Positions 25,415 through 34,875 are shown, numbered from the stretch's first letter. The stretch: DNA of 41,022 nt from Desulfobulbaceae bacterium (GCA_020444175.1 JAHLLM010000046.1:1-41022); one strand, 5' to 3'. Program-made: numbers and translations. The notes: a model not told the origin generated them from the sequence alone.

Positions 25415-25912
25415 ATGAAAAATCTCATTACAAAATTTTTCCCGGCACTTTTTTGTCTTTCAATTTTCCTTGCCCTGCCTGTTGCAGCAATGGATATGGA
25501 TCATGGCGCCATGGACCACGGATCAACAACCATGAATGATGATAGCAGCGGCATGGACATGGATGGAGGCTTAATCATGCTCCATAATGATGTCCAAGGC
25601 AGCATCAAAGCATCGGCGCATATGCGGGACGTCAGCAAAGCCATGGCTGAAATGGGTATGAAGGCAACCCATCACTTCATGGTCATGTTCGTTGATCAGA
25701 GCAGCAATAAAACCCTTGATACAGGAATCGTCGCGGTGAAGATTACTGCTCCCTCGGGAGTCAAGACAAAGGCTATAAAATTAATGGCAATGAGCGGAAG
25801 CTTTGGTGCAGATGTGACGCTTGACGAGACAGGCGAATACCTCTTTGAGGTCGGCAGCAAACTCAGTGATGGAAAGAAGAGGAAATTCCATTTTAAATAT
25901 ATGATGATGTAG
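25415..25912 (+). CDS. Periplasmic Met/His-rich metal-binding protein
   Basis: A 165-aa exported protein: signal peptide to about residue 24 (LPVAA), then a Met/His/Asp-rich stretch (MDMDHGAMDHGSTT...GMDMDGG) and a beta-rich domain of about 110 residues ending in FHFKYMMM. The Met/His segment is of the kind that binds Cu(I)/Ag(I). The ATG lies 4 bases after the pump's stop codon, with AAGGAG 8 bases before it, so it is clearly part of the operon. It may deliver metal to the adaptor as CusF does, but it is larger and lacks an obvious CusF fold, so this is inference. Confidence 0.82.
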   Translation: MKNLITKFFPALFCLSIFLALPVAAMDMDHGAMDHGSTTMNDDSSGMDMDGGLIMLHNDVQGSIKASAHMRDVSKAMAEMGMKATHHFMVMFVDQSSNKTLDTGIVAVKITAPSGVKTKAIKLMAMSGSFGADVTLDETGEYLFEVGSKLSDGKKRKFHFKYMMM

Positions 25913-25971
25913 CAGCTCATTGTGGGGGAGGACGGCGGACTCTGTGTCATGCGCCCTCCCCTACTCCCGGT

Positions 25972-26238
25972 TCAATGCAAGGTAATGCGCACCTTATTGC
26001 TTCTGGGAAATTCTTTTTTGAGAAGTGTTTTTAAAAGCTTGCGAATCTTGTCAGTCTTGAGAGTAAAAGTTGCTGTTTCAAAACCATTTTCCTGAACCTG
26101 CAACACATCATCACCCATCCTGGTAATATGAATAGATCGATCCCTTTTGTAGGTCAATAAATGAAGAGATGATTCCAGCGGGAGACTTTTTATTTTTTGT
26201 ACAACAAAGGGAATAACTGCAGACTTATCAATCATCAT
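25972..26238 (-). CDS. Conserved hypothetical protein coupled to the Mut7-C gene
   Basis: An 88-aa protein starting MMIDKSAVIPFVVQKIKSLP. The start (26238, or 26235) overlaps the last codons of the upstream gene by up to 11 bases, which suggests translational coupling. The frame also runs further upstream to 26358, but that part lies inside the other gene and is not convincing. The protein looks alpha/beta (HLLTYKRDRSIHITRMGDD...FTLKTDKIRKLLKTLLKKEF). I do not recognise the family. Confidence 0.65.
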   Translation of the reverse strand: MMIDKSAVIPFVVQKIKSLPLESSLHLLTYKRDRSIHITRMGDDVLQVQENGFETATFTLKTDKIRKLLKTLLKKEFPRSNKVRITLH

Positions 26239-26995
26239 TTTCCTGTTCCTGGTTTTCTTCCCTGCCCAGAATGGTCTGCAGTTCAATCTCCATCCTGTCC
26301 CGATGAGAACCGGGCCAGTAAATCTTACGGCAGCAAGGGCATTGATAAAAAACGTCAAAATATTTCTTTGTCAACGGCTCGAGAAGATGCAGGATCTCTC
26401 TTTTAGTGACTGCAGCAAGAAGCCCGTTGCACTGAAGGCAACGCGTAAACGGATTTATCTTTTCTTTTAAGCGGAAAAGTCTGACCACCTCAAGCAATTG
26501 ATCTTTCGGTTTGCCGGCCCTTACCAGATGACCAAAGGTAACAATTTTTCGTTTTAAAAGATTTCTGTCTTTTGTTAAAAGAATGCGTCGTTGACAGGAT
26601 GAAATGGCAGCGAGCGTTTCATCGCCGAGGTTTGGATCAAAAAACGTATCAAAGCCCAGAAATCGCAATTTGGAAGCGAGTTTGCCGACATTGACATCAA
26701 TCAAAAATCGAGGCTCTGCAATAGATTCATTGCGCAATAATGATGTTTTTGAAAAATCGCTGTCAGCTGATATAGGGAAAACGTCTATTTTCTCGTTGCC
26801 ACAGATAGCAAACTCAAAATCCACGTCCCGCCCATCGGCAAGAATTTTCTCAACTTCAGGATGAGGAATACCGTAGGATTCGATCACATCTTTGACAGAG
26901 GATTTCCTGGACAACTCGACCCGCACACAATCAAGACGTTGAAATTTTTTTGGCAGCAACTCAACAAGATTTCCTTGAAATTGCAGAGTAATCAT
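26228..26995 (-). CDS. Mut7-C RNase-domain protein with ubiquitin-like N-terminus
   Basis: A 255-aa protein. The N-terminal 80 residues (MITLQFQGNLVELLPKK...) form a ThiS/ubiquitin-like domain often fused to Mut7-C. The Mut7-C domain (about 90-240) is a PIN-type nuclease fold with FLIDVNVGKLASKLRFLGFDT and LTKDRNLL, followed by a zinc ribbon CLQC...CPCC. Proteins of this type are predicted RNases; the biological target is not known. I use the ATG at 26995; a TTG at 27007 would add four residues. It overlaps the following small gene. Confidence 0.82.
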   Translation of the reverse strand: MITLQFQGNLVELLPKKFQRLDCVRVELSRKSSVKDVIESYGIPHPEVEKILADGRDVDFEFAICGNEKIDVFPISADSDFSKTSLLRNESIAEPRFLIDVNVGKLASKLRFLGFDTFFDPNLGDETLAAISSCQRRILLTKDRNLLKRKIVTFGHLVRAGKPKDQLLEVVRLFRLKEKINPFTRCLQCNGLLAAVTKREILHLLEPLTKKYFDVFYQCPCCRKIYWPGSHRDRMEIELQTILGREENQEQENDD

Positions 26996-27018
26996 AGCAA
27001 CACACAACCATCTTCAGC

Positions 27019-27993
27019 CTAGAAGCTTGTCGAATTTTCATTACGGAGATAGTGTAATAAATCTTCCATGTCATCCCATAAAGGCGCAGTTAAAGTAAAC
27101 CTTTCGCCGGTTCGCGGATGATTAAAGGATAAAGAAAGAGAATGAAGACATTGACGGGAAATACTGAATCCCGGCAACTTATTTTTTTTCCTGCCATACA
27201 TGATATCACCAGCCACCGGGCAGCCAAGTGAAGACATATGTACACGAATCTGATGCGTCCTGCCGGTTTCAAGCTTCAGTTTAACCAAACAGAAGCGCTG
27301 GAACTCTTCCAAAATTTCCCAGTGGGTCAAAGCATGGCGTCCACCTTGCTGCAGGATAGACATTTTCTTACGGTGAACAGGATGCCGACCAATAGGGGCA
27401 TCTACTTTTCCACGTTTTTCCCGTGGAATACCATCGAGTATGGCAAGATAATATTTTTCTACATTCCGGGATTTAAATTGATCAACCAGACTCTGATGGG
27501 CCTGATCATTTTTGGCGACGATCATTATGCCTGAGGTATCTTTATCGAGCCTGTGCACAATACCGGGACGCTGCTCCCCGCCTATCCCGGATAAATTTCG
27601 ACATTGGTAAAGCAAGCCGTGAACAAGAGTCCCATGGTCATGACCATGTGAAGGATGCACGACGAGCCCTGGAGGTTTGGATAAAACAATAATATCCTCG
27701 TCTTCAAGAAGTACGGGGATGGAAAGTTTTTCCGGAATCAGGACGGATGGTTCCGCAGGGGGGAGAAGTATACGAACACTCTCCCCGCTTTTAAGCCGGT
27801 AACCGGTTTTTTTTAACTGATCGTCAACAAGAATATTTCCGGATCGAATAAGGCTCTGCACGCGGGTGCGTGTGAGATGGGAGAACTGATCAAGATCAGC
27901 AACGTACTGATCCAAACGTTTGCCGTTGAAATCAGAAGATACGATAAGCCGGCACACAATCTCCTGATCAAAATGTGCATTCTGGTTATTCAA
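27019..27993 (-). CDS. RluD-like rRNA pseudouridine synthase
   Basis: A 324-aa enzyme with an N-terminal S4 RNA-binding domain (about 18-75) and a pseudouridine synthase domain carrying the RluA/RluD signature HRLDKDTSG with the catalytic Asp, followed by GRTHQIRVHM. It converts uridines in large-subunit rRNA to pseudouridine. The listed start is TTG with no ribosome binding site; a GTG at 27957 with AGGAG 3 bases before it is an alternative and removes 12 residues. Exact target uridines cannot be read from the sequence. Confidence 0.9.
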   Translation of the reverse strand: MNNQNAHFDQEIVCRLIVSSDFNGKRLDQYVADLDQFSHLTRTRVQSLIRSGNILVDDQLKKTGYRLKSGESVRILLPPAEPSVLIPEKLSIPVLLEDEDIIVLSKPPGLVVHPSHGHDHGTLVHGLLYQCRNLSGIGGEQRPGIVHRLDKDTSGIMIVAKNDQAHQSLVDQFKSRNVEKYYLAILDGIPREKRGKVDAPIGRHPVHRKKMSILQQGGRHALTHWEILEEFQRFCLVKLKLETGRTHQIRVHMSSLGCPVAGDIMYGRKKNKLPGFSISRQCLHSLSLSFNHPRTGERFTLTAPLWDDMEDLLHYLRNENSTSF

Positions 27994-28148
27994 GACAAGG
28001 AAAAAGGCCGTAATAAGAAAAAATAAACTGGCAGAAAGTCCTGTAACTGACCATCCGCCAATGTAATATCATAAATTATGCACGAGTCGACGGTGACTGA
28101 GTGTTTTTTTTTTGCGAAACCGTTACAGTTAACAAAAAGATATGGAAA

Positions 28149-28631
28149 CTAGTTATTAAAAATTTTCTCTATATCTTCTTCAACCTGATCTTCCTTGATA
28201 TGATTTGCAAGGGCAATCTCCTTCATGAGAAGACTCTTTGCGGTATCAAGCATCTTTCTTTCTCCGAAAGAGAGATCCTTGTCCTCTTTAAGAAGATAAA
28301 GGTCGCGTAGCACTCCTGCGATTTTGAACACAGAACCGGTTTTAATTTTCTCCATGTACTGGCGGTATCGCTGATTCCAGGGCTGTGCTTCAATTTCTAC
28401 GTCTCTGTCTTTTAAAATCTCAAAAACTTTGTCCGCTTCAGTTGAAGAAATAATTCCCCGCAATCCGACACTGTCGCTGGTAGTTGTCGGAATCATAACA
28501 ACCATACTTGAGTCAATGATTTTCATGACATAAAATGATTGTTCAAATTCGCCGACAACTCTTTTTTCAATGGATTGAATCTGACCTACACCATGAGCTG
28601 GATATACTGCCATATCACCTTTATTAAACAC
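28149..28631 (-). CDS. CarD-family transcription regulator
   Basis: A 160-aa protein that binds RNA polymerase and stabilises promoter opening. The N-terminal RID/Tudor-like domain shows FNKGDMAVYPAHGVGQIQSIE, and the C-terminal helical DNA-binding domain shows WNQRYRQYMEKIKTG...LSFGERKMLDTAKSLLMKEIA. I choose the GTG at 28631, because GAGGGG lies 6 bases before it and the length then equals the family norm; longer readings to 28718 add an unrelated, unsupported tail. A 400-base spacer with an inverted-repeat element separates it from pth. Confidence 0.88.
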   Translation of the reverse strand: MFNKGDMAVYPAHGVGQIQSIEKRVVGEFEQSFYVMKIIDSSMVVMIPTTTSDSVGLRGIISSTEADKVFEILKDRDVEIEAQPWNQRYRQYMEKIKTGSVFKIAGVLRDLYLLKEDKDLSFGERKMLDTAKSLLMKEIALANHIKEDQVEEDIEKIFNN

Positions 28632-28959
28632 TGGATACCCCTCTGTTCGCCCCATTAATGGAAAAAAGAATCTGATCATTATCAGAATTTTGGAAAGAAA
28701 ACACACGCCTTGAGGCAAGAAATGAATTGCATAATAACACCATTTGTCGATTTACGCAAATGAAGGTTCAAAAGTATCTGGAGAATGAAAAAGAAGTGGT
28801 GCTCAATTTACCAAATAAAGAGCGAAGCAAGCAGTGCGGGATACGATTCTTGTTTTCTATTAAGAATATAATTCTAATAGTTACAAAAAGAATGGGCAGA
28901 TTCCTACCAAGAAGGTTGTCCGAGAATGGCCTTCTGGACAGGTAGCAATCTAATTTTTT

Positions 28960-29097
28960 CGTAACTATTCAGCTGCACCTCATCTTTGAACGATCAGGCC
29001 TGCTCACATAGACGGGCTATACCCTCGCAGGCCTGCTCGGAGTCTCCACTTCGTTGCGCTTACCTGTTCAAATCTAAGGCACATCTGAATAGTTACG
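28960..29097. repeat. Inverted-repeat element between carD and pth
   Basis: Thirteen-base perfect terminal inverted repeats, CGTAACTATTCAG (28960-28972) and CTGAATAGTTACG (29085-29097), enclose about 110 bases that include a repeated CAGGCCTGCTC. The size and ends fit a MITE or a similar non-coding repeat. No gene is visible in 28719-29116. Confidence 0.6.
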
Positions 29098-29116
29098 GCC
29101 TGGAGTTGAGGCCCAT

Positions 29117-29707
29117 TTAGAGCCCTCGCTGAATAGATACATTTTTTCTAACATTAATTTTATTCATGGCATGTTCAATGCCTTTGGAGATAATCAGTCC
29201 TACGGCATCATAAACTTGGGGCATTACTGTTTCTACAACCTCTTCTTCAGACTTTGACATTTTAGTTAAAACGTAACGCTCGACCGGAATAATATCATCA
29301 GGTCTGCCAATGCCGGCTTTAATTCGGATAAAATTTTTACTGCCCAGTAAGGAGATGATTGAGCGAATTCCGTTGTGTCCGCCAGCGCCCCGATTAATAA
29401 CAATTTTCAGTTTCCCAACAGGCATATCAAGATCATCATGAATGACAATTATGTTTTCCGGGGGAATCTTATAATACAAAGCAGCGGCGGCAACTGACTT
29501 ACCGCTCAGGTTCATAAAAGTCTGTGGCTTGAGGAGCAGGGCTTGTTCTCCTTCAATCAGAGTTTTTGCTGCATCAGCCGTCCATTTGCTGGCCGACAAC
29601 TCAACTCGCAACTGCCTTGCCAGATAATCAAGAAAAAGAAAGCCAATATTATGACGCGTTTTGTTGTATTTTGTACCAGGATTTCCGAGTCCAGCCACAA
29701 GGAACAT
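29117..29707 (-). CDS. pth: Peptidyl-tRNA hydrolase
   Basis: A 196-aa enzyme that recycles peptidyl-tRNA released from stalled ribosomes. Family motifs are intact: GLGNPGTKYNKTRHNIGF with the catalytic His, KPQTFMNLSG, HDDLDMPVGKLKI and GGAGHNGIRSI. Length is normal. It follows rplY with a hairpin in between, a gene pair that is widely conserved. Confidence 0.97.
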   Translation of the reverse strand: MFLVAGLGNPGTKYNKTRHNIGFLFLDYLARQLRVELSASKWTADAAKTLIEGEQALLLKPQTFMNLSGKSVAAAALYYKIPPENIIVIHDDLDMPVGKLKIVINRGAGGHNGIRSIISLLGSKNFIRIKAGIGRPDDIIPVERYVLTKMSKSEEEVVETVMPQVYDAVGLIISKGIEHAMNKINVRKNVSIQRGL

Positions 29708-29731
29708 GTCTCATCACCAGTCAATGCCAAT

Positions 29732-29766
29732 AAAAAAGCCGAAAAAGGTATACTTTTCCGGCTTTT
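29732..29766. terminator. Hairpin between rplY and pth
   Basis: AAAAGCCG and CGGCTTTT arms with further A/T pairing around GTATA. T-rich tracts on both sides let it work in either direction. It probably reduces read-through from rplY into pth. Confidence 0.75.
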
Positions 29767-29801
29767 CTATGCAATTGTAGATTTCTACTCAAACTTCTTT
29801 A

Positions 29802-30407
29802 TTATTCTGTAGCTTCTTCCTCGTCAGCAACAGCAGGCTCTGCGTGGGGCGAAACAACGGAAACGCAAACTTTTTCTGCATCATCAAGTAATGTCACGGA
29901 ATCAGGAATACTTAAATCTTTACAGGAAATTTTGTCATTAATATTCAAAGGAGAAACATCAATATCAATAGAATCAGGAATATCGAGGGGATTTCCTTTT
30001 AAGGTAACCGTGTTTGCACTTACGATCATATCTCCACCAAGATCGACACCTGCGGCTTTTCCTTTATAGGTAACAGGAACAATGAAAGAGCTGGGCGCAT
30101 CAAGGGAGATTTCGTAAAAATCAGCATGTTTCAAGGTATCGTAAATCGGATCAACCTGAACTTCCTTAATGAGAACATGCCTTTTTTCTTCACCACTGTC
30201 TGTTGTAATATCAAGATTGACAACAGCATTACGCCTCTGCAGATTCAAGAGGGTTTTAGTAAAGATTTTTGTATCAAGGATTAATGGCATAGGGTCACTT
30301 TTAGGCCCATACATGATAGCCGGTGTTTGTCCGGACCGACGTAAAGTCCGTGCAGCACCTTTTCCGAAATTTGTTCTAACTTTGGCAGTAACATCTACCT
30401 GTAACAT
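29802..30407 (-). CDS. rplY: 50S ribosomal protein L25, CTC form
   Basis: A 201-aa long-form L25. The N-terminal 5S-rRNA-binding domain begins MLQVDVTAKVRTNFGKGAARTLRRSGQTPAIMYG, and the C-terminal TL5/CTC domain ends in an acidic tail (EPAVADEEEATE). I use the start at 30407 because GAGGAGG lies about 8 bases upstream; the frame extends to 30446 without support. It sits between prs and pth, an order found in many bacteria. Confidence 0.96.
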   Translation of the reverse strand: MLQVDVTAKVRTNFGKGAARTLRRSGQTPAIMYGPKSDPMPLILDTKIFTKTLLNLQRRNAVVNLDITTDSGEEKRHVLIKEVQVDPIYDTLKHADFYEISLDAPSSFIVPVTYKGKAAGVDLGGDMIVSANTVTLKGNPLDIPDSIDIDVSPLNINDKISCKDLSIPDSVTLLDDAEKVCVSVVSPHAEPAVADEEEATE

Positions 30408-30541
30408 TGTGACAACCTCCTCACCCGATTTATCGGTCATTGGCAATCATGACTGCCAATTATTTATTAAAATTTTCATATAAAACAGAAACAAAAAAAT
30501 CAAACAATACTAACAAAGAAATCCTGATAAAAATAAAAGAG

Positions 30542-31495
30542 TTAGACAAACAGAGAGCTTACTGAATCCTCAGAATGAATACACTGAATGGAGTCTCCGA
30601 GCAACTCTGAAACTGAAAGCACTTTTATTTTATCGCAATTTTTAGCCCCATCCGCCAAAGGAATGGTATTCGTTACCACAAGGTTTTTAAGTTGTGAGTT
30701 TTGAACTCTTTCAATCGCCGGTCCGGACAAAACCGCGTGGGTGGCATAGGCATGCACCTCTTCAGCCCCGGATTTGATTAAAATATCAGCCGCCGAACAA
30801 AGTGTTCCGGCTGTATCAACCATATCATCGAGAAGAATTGCATATTTTCCTTTAACGTCTCCAATAACATTCATGGCTTCTGCTTCATTGGCCCGGGCTC
30901 TTCTTTTATCAACAATAGCGAGATCAGCATCCAGTCGTTTGGCAAAAGCGCGGGTGCGGACAACTCCACCGGCATCCGGAGAAACCAGAACAACGCTTTT
31001 CCCTGAAAATGAAGAAGAAATATCTTTCAAAAGAACTGGCGCTGCATAGAGATTATCAACCGGGATGTTAAAAAAACCCTGAATCTGACCTGAATGAATA
31101 TCCATGGTCAAAACCCTGCGTACTCCCACCGCCATAAGCATTTCGGCAACAGCTTTAGCGGAAATGGGCACTCGCGGTGCAACTTTTCTGTCCTGGCGCG
31201 CATATCCGTAATAGGGAATAACTGCGGTAATACGTCGGGCAGATGCACGCCTGAGGGCATCTGCCATCAGGATTAATTCCATCAAATGGTCATTAACAGG
31301 TGTAGAAGTAGGCTGAACAACAAAAACATCTTTGCCGCGGACATTCTCGCCGACCTCTACATAAGTTTCACCATCGCTGAATTTTCGAACTTCTGCTTTG
31401 CTGAGTTTAAGGTCAAGATGACGACATATATCTTCAGCAAGTGCTCTGTTGGCGTTTCCAGTGAAGATCTTCATTTCTTTCTTTACCGTACCCAT
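30542..31495 (-). CDS. prs: Ribose-phosphate pyrophosphokinase (PRPP synthetase)
   Basis: A 317-aa enzyme making PRPP from ribose 5-phosphate and ATP for nucleotide, His and Trp synthesis. Motifs are intact: [34 protein letters not shown], the [10 protein letters not shown] loop and the PRPP-binding [10 protein letters not shown]. The start could also be the ATG at 31474 (MKIFTGNAN), which fits the family start well; neither has a strong ribosome binding site. It lies between tRNA-Gln and rplY. Confidence 0.96.
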   Translation of the reverse strand: MGTVKKEMKIFTGNANRALAEDICRHLDLKLSKAEVRKFSDGETYVEVGENVRGKDVFVVQPTSTPVNDHLMELILMADALRRASARRITAVIPYYGYARQDRKVAPRVPISAKAVAEMLMAVGVRRVLTMDIHSGQIQGFFNIPVDNLYAAPVLLKDISSSFSGKSVVLVSPDAGGVVRTRAFAKRLDADLAIVDKRRARANEAEAMNVIGDVKGKYAILLDDMVDTAGTLCSAADILIKSGAEEVHAYATHAVLSGPAIERVQNSQLKNLVVTNTIPLADGAKNCDKIKVLSVSELLGDSIQCIHSEDSVSSLFV

Positions 31496-31570
31496 ATCGA
31501 AGTCCGTTCCTTATGACAGCACCCCTGAAAGCGAGATGCAATCTTTCATTCCCTGTTTTAATTATAAATA

Positions 31571-31645
31571 TGGCTGGGGCGGTAGGATTCGAACCTACGA
31601 ATGCAGGCGTCAAAGGCCTGTGTCTTACCGCTTGACGACGCCCCA
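31571..31645 (-). tRNA. tRNA-Gln (TTG)
   Basis: On the minus strand the acceptor TGGGGCG (31645-31639) pairs with CGCCCCA, followed by G and an encoded CCA. The anticodon stem CAGGC/GCCTG encloses a loop with TTG. The T-arm is GTAGG TTCGAAT CCTAC. It sits between ispE and prs. Confidence 0.96.
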
Positions 31646-31686
31646 GCTGAAATTTTATTTAAATATATTTTTATTATGATACTATT

Positions 31687-32565
31687 TCAGACAGACGAGA
31701 GAGGATGCGTGTAAAAAACCTTTCCTGGAAATTCTTTATCTAAATCTTCTACTGCAGATAAAGCCGAATCATGGTGATCAAAAATACCGAAAACGGTTGG
31801 ACCGCTCCCTGACATCAAAGACCCCATTGCCCCGTAATCATTAAGTTTTTCCTTAATCTCCCCGATTACCGGATAACGCTCTATCGTAACATTTTCCAGA
31901 TCATTGTAGAGTTTTTTGAACAAAGCTCTCTCTATGAAGGGGCCTAAGATATAAGGATTACCTTCAATTGTCAACGCAAATTTACCGATTTGCGTTGAAT
32001 CAAAGTTCTCAAAAACCCATTTTGTCGAAACTGGAAAACCGGGGTTGACCAAAACAAGACTGCAATCGGTAAGAGATTGCTTTACTTGAAGTTTCTCGCC
32101 AACTCCTCCGGCAAGAGCGGCCTGACAATCAGCCACAAAAAAAGGAACATCAGCACCAAGACCAAGCCCTAATCTCATGAGCCGGTCATGACTCAGGCCG
32201 GCATCATAAATCACATTCAAACCATTCAGAACGGCCGCAGCATCGCTGCTGCCTCCGCCAAGACCTGCGGCCAGAGGAATATTTTTCCTCAGGGTTATCT
32301 CTATCCCCCCAAGAATACCTGTTTCCTTGAAGAAAATATCCGCAGCCTTAAAGGCCAAATTCGTATCATCTTCCGGCAAATCCGAATCAGGACAATGGAG
32401 TGTTATACCCGAGGGTCGGAGATTGAGTTGCAGAGTGTCAGCCAGGCTGACTTTCTGCATCCAGGTTAGCAGCTCATGATACCCGTCCTCACGGCGAGAC
32501 AAAACCTGCAAAAACAAATTTACTTTTGCTGGAGCTGATACGTGAAGCGTCTTGCCACTCGCCAT
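31687..32565 (-). CDS. ispE: 4-diphosphocytidyl-2-C-methyl-D-erythritol kinase
   Basis: A 292-aa GHMP kinase of the MEP isoprenoid pathway. The N-terminus shows SAPAKVNLFLQVLSRREDGYHEL, the ATP loop PLAAGLGGGSSDAAAVLNGL, and the C-terminus MSGSGPTVFGIF. It begins 1 base after the DUF1844 stop codon, so the two are co-translated. Length is normal. Confidence 0.96.
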   Translation of the reverse strand: MASGKTLHVSAPAKVNLFLQVLSRREDGYHELLTWMQKVSLADTLQLNLRPSGITLHCPDSDLPEDDTNLAFKAADIFFKETGILGGIEITLRKNIPLAAGLGGGSSDAAAVLNGLNVIYDAGLSHDRLMRLGLGLGADVPFFVADCQAALAGGVGEKLQVKQSLTDCSLVLVNPGFPVSTKWVFENFDSTQIGKFALTIEGNPYILGPFIERALFKKLYNDLENVTIERYPVIGEIKEKLNDYGAMGSLMSGSGPTVFGIFDHHDSALSAVEDLDKEFPGKVFYTHPLSSV

Positions 32566-32566
32566 T

Positions 32567-32872
32567 TCAGGATTTTGCCTTCACATACCTCATCTGCAGA
32601 TCATAGAGCAATTTATTCAGCATATTATTTTCGTCTTCGGAAAGATTGCCTTTGGTTTTCTCTTTTAAAACATTCAAGGTATCGATTGTATGTTTGGCAA
32701 GAGTAAGATCCTGTTTCTTCATACCTGTCTCAGGATCAGGAATCTCGCCTAAAAGAAAAAGGGCTGAGGTGTTGAGTGACATGATAAATGCGGAAAACGT
32801 AACTTCAGGCATGACGCATTTTCCATCAACCATCTCGCCGCCGGCACACCGGCATTTTTTTTCATCAGTCAT
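32567..32872 (-). CDS. DUF1844 protein
   Basis: A 101-aa protein. The segment TFSAFIMSLNTSALFLLGEIPDPETG...DLTLAKHTIDTLNVLKEKTKGNLSEDE...LLYDLQMRYV is the typical DUF1844 sequence. An unusual N-terminal CRCAGGEMVDGKC stretch with three cysteines precedes it. The function of the family is unknown. It lies between serA and ispE, 34 bases after serA and 1 base before ispE. Confidence 0.88.
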   Translation of the reverse strand: MTDEKKCRCAGGEMVDGKCVMPEVTFSAFIMSLNTSALFLLGEIPDPETGMKKQDLTLAKHTIDTLNVLKEKTKGNLSEDENNMLNKLLYDLQMRYVKAKS

Positions 32873-32906
32873 TCCCTTACCCCACCCTTACCTTTTTCTT
32901 CTTGTT

Positions 32907-34502
32907 TTATGAAAGATCCAGAACCATGGCACTGGAGATATTGTCAAGCTTTCTCACGGACTCAAGCTGTTCCTTTGAAATCAACGTGTCTGTATTTAAA
33001 AGAATAACATTACGCGTCTTGTCTCCCTCTCCAGACTCCCGTCCAACAGTCATCCTGGAGATATTCACTTTGGCGTTCCCCAATACCGTGGCCAGAGAGC
33101 CGATGACTCCCGGAACATCGATATTGTAAACAAAAAGCATGGGGCCATCAGGCAAAGCCTCAAGACGGAAAGTATTCACACGTACAAGGCGGGGCTCTTT
33201 TTTTCCAAACACTGTTCCGGCAAGGACGTTTTCACCTTCAGAGGTTTTCACCTTTATGGATACCAGGTTTGTAAAATCATCAGAGTCACTGGTTTTAGAT
33301 TCTGTAACGCGTATTCCCCTGTCTTTTGCTATCATGGGAGCATTAACAAAGTTTACAGCATCTTTGAGAATCGGAGTAAAGAGGCCTTTGAGAAAGGCTA
33401 CGGTGATGGGACTCGTTTCCATCTCGGCAAGATCACCGATAAATTCAATATTAACCTCTTCAACGCCCCCCTTGGCGATCTGCATATGAAAAGAACCAAG
33501 CATCTCGGCAAGGGAAATATAAGGACGAACCTTTGACAAAACATCAGCACTGACCGAAGGCACATTCACTGCATTTGTTACCGTACCGGTTAAAAGATAA
33601 TCTGCCATTTGCTCCGCAATGGTTACAGCGACATTTTCCTGGGCCTCGGAAGTTGAGGCACCCAAGTGAGGTGTACAGATAAAATTATCAAGACCGAGTA
33701 ATGGTGTGCCCTCCAGAGATGTAGGTTCTTTCTCGAAAACATCGAGAGCTGCGCCCCGGATTTCACCATTTTTCAATGCCTCGTACAGCGCCTCCTCATC
33801 AACTACACCTCCCCGGGCACAATCGATGAACATGGCGCTTTTCTTCATATTCTTAAATTCATTAGTGGATAGTATTTTACTTGTTTCCTTGGTCAGAGGC
33901 ACATGAACTGAAATATAATCAGCGCGCTTACACAAATCCTCAAGGCTGACCAACTCTACGCCAAGCTTATCAACAAGATCTTTCGGCATGTGGGGATCAA
34001 AGGCAATGACTTTCATGTGCAGGCCCTGAGCACGATTGGCAACAATGGCGCCAATACGACCAATACCGACTATACCCAGTGTTTTACCGGTAACTTCCCG
34101 TCCCTGAAATTTTTTCTTGTCCCAGCCGCCTTCTTTCATTCTGGCCGTTGCCTGGGGGATATTCCGCGTAAGAGACATCATCATGGAAATGGCATGCTCG
34201 GCAGCCGTGGTGGCGTTCCCGTCAGGTGCATTCATGACCACGATGCCACGCTTGCTGGCTTCTGGAATATTTACATTGTCAAGGCCGATTCCGGCTCGAC
34301 CAACAACTTTCAGATTTTCAGCAGCCTCGATAATTTCTTCGGTAACTTTGGTGGCACTTCGAATAACAAGCCCATCATATTGAGAAATAATTTTCTTCAG
34401 TTCTTCAGGAGGTAAACCTGTGTTGATATCAACCTCAAGTCCGGCATCCTTTAAAATTTGAGCTCCAACCGGGGCTAAGTTATCACTAATAAGTACCTTC
34501 AT
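32907..34502 (-). CDS. serA: D-3-phosphoglycerate dehydrogenase, long form
   Basis: A 531-aa enzyme for the first step of serine synthesis. The NAD-binding Rossmann motif GIVGIGRIG and the catalytic Arg (CARGG), Glu (DVFEKEP) and His (TPHLGAST) are present. The C-terminal half has the allosteric substrate-binding domain and an ACT domain (DVPGVIGSLATVLG) for serine control. AAGGAG lies 6 bases before the ATG. Confidence 0.97.
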   Translation of the reverse strand: MKVLISDNLAPVGAQILKDAGLEVDINTGLPPEELKKIISQYDGLVIRSATKVTEEIIEAAENLKVVGRAGIGLDNVNIPEASKRGIVVMNAPDGNATTAAEHAISMMMSLTRNIPQATARMKEGGWDKKKFQGREVTGKTLGIVGIGRIGAIVANRAQGLHMKVIAFDPHMPKDLVDKLGVELVSLEDLCKRADYISVHVPLTKETSKILSTNEFKNMKKSAMFIDCARGGVVDEEALYEALKNGEIRGAALDVFEKEPTSLEGTPLLGLDNFICTPHLGASTSEAQENVAVTIAEQMADYLLTGTVTNAVNVPSVSADVLSKVRPYISLAEMLGSFHMQIAKGGVEEVNIEFIGDLAEMETSPITVAFLKGLFTPILKDAVNFVNAPMIAKDRGIRVTESKTSDSDDFTNLVSIKVKTSEGENVLAGTVFGKKEPRLVRVNTFRLEALPDGPMLFVYNIDVPGVIGSLATVLGNAKVNISRMTVGRESGEGDKTRNVILLNTDTLISKEQLESVRKLDNISSAMVLDLS

Positions 34503-34875
34503 GACTGCTCCTTTATCCTAAAGCTAAACTGTAGTTATAATAAATATTCTATAAAAAAAACAAAGTAACCATTCCCGAGTACCTCATCTTCACGCACAAA
34601 ATCGCTTGTCAGCGGTCAGTGGTACAGTCGAATAGCTGCGATTTAAAAGATTGACGGTTTCGTATTTATGCCCTTGAGGGTAAAAACCACTCAACCGCCA
34701 CCAACTAATATGCAACCTGTTGATATTACGCAGGCGTAAGGTCAGCGTCTGAACTTGTTGCGACTTCGTCAAAATTGGATACTTTTTCCCTTTGCGGCCT
34801 CTCACAATATAAAAACGAAAACGCTTAATATGATGTTATTGAAGGAGTTTGTCAAGATCAAACAATGAGAGCTGC
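34503..34875. other. Non-coding spacer upstream of serA
   Basis: No gene I can support. AAATCGC and GCGATTT form a loose inverted repeat at about 34600-34643. A minus-strand frame of 71 codons (34590-34805) starts with GTG, has no ribosome binding site and no recognisable family; it could be a remnant. The serA promoter should lie in the left part. Confidence 0.4.

Noticed and set aside
28632-28718. N-terminal extension of CarD
   Set aside because: The extension starts with TTG and has no family similarity, while the GTG at 28631 has a strong ribosome binding site.
28727-28945. 72-codon plus-strand frame between carD and pth
   Set aside because: No ribosome binding site, no family, and it lies in a repeat-bearing spacer.
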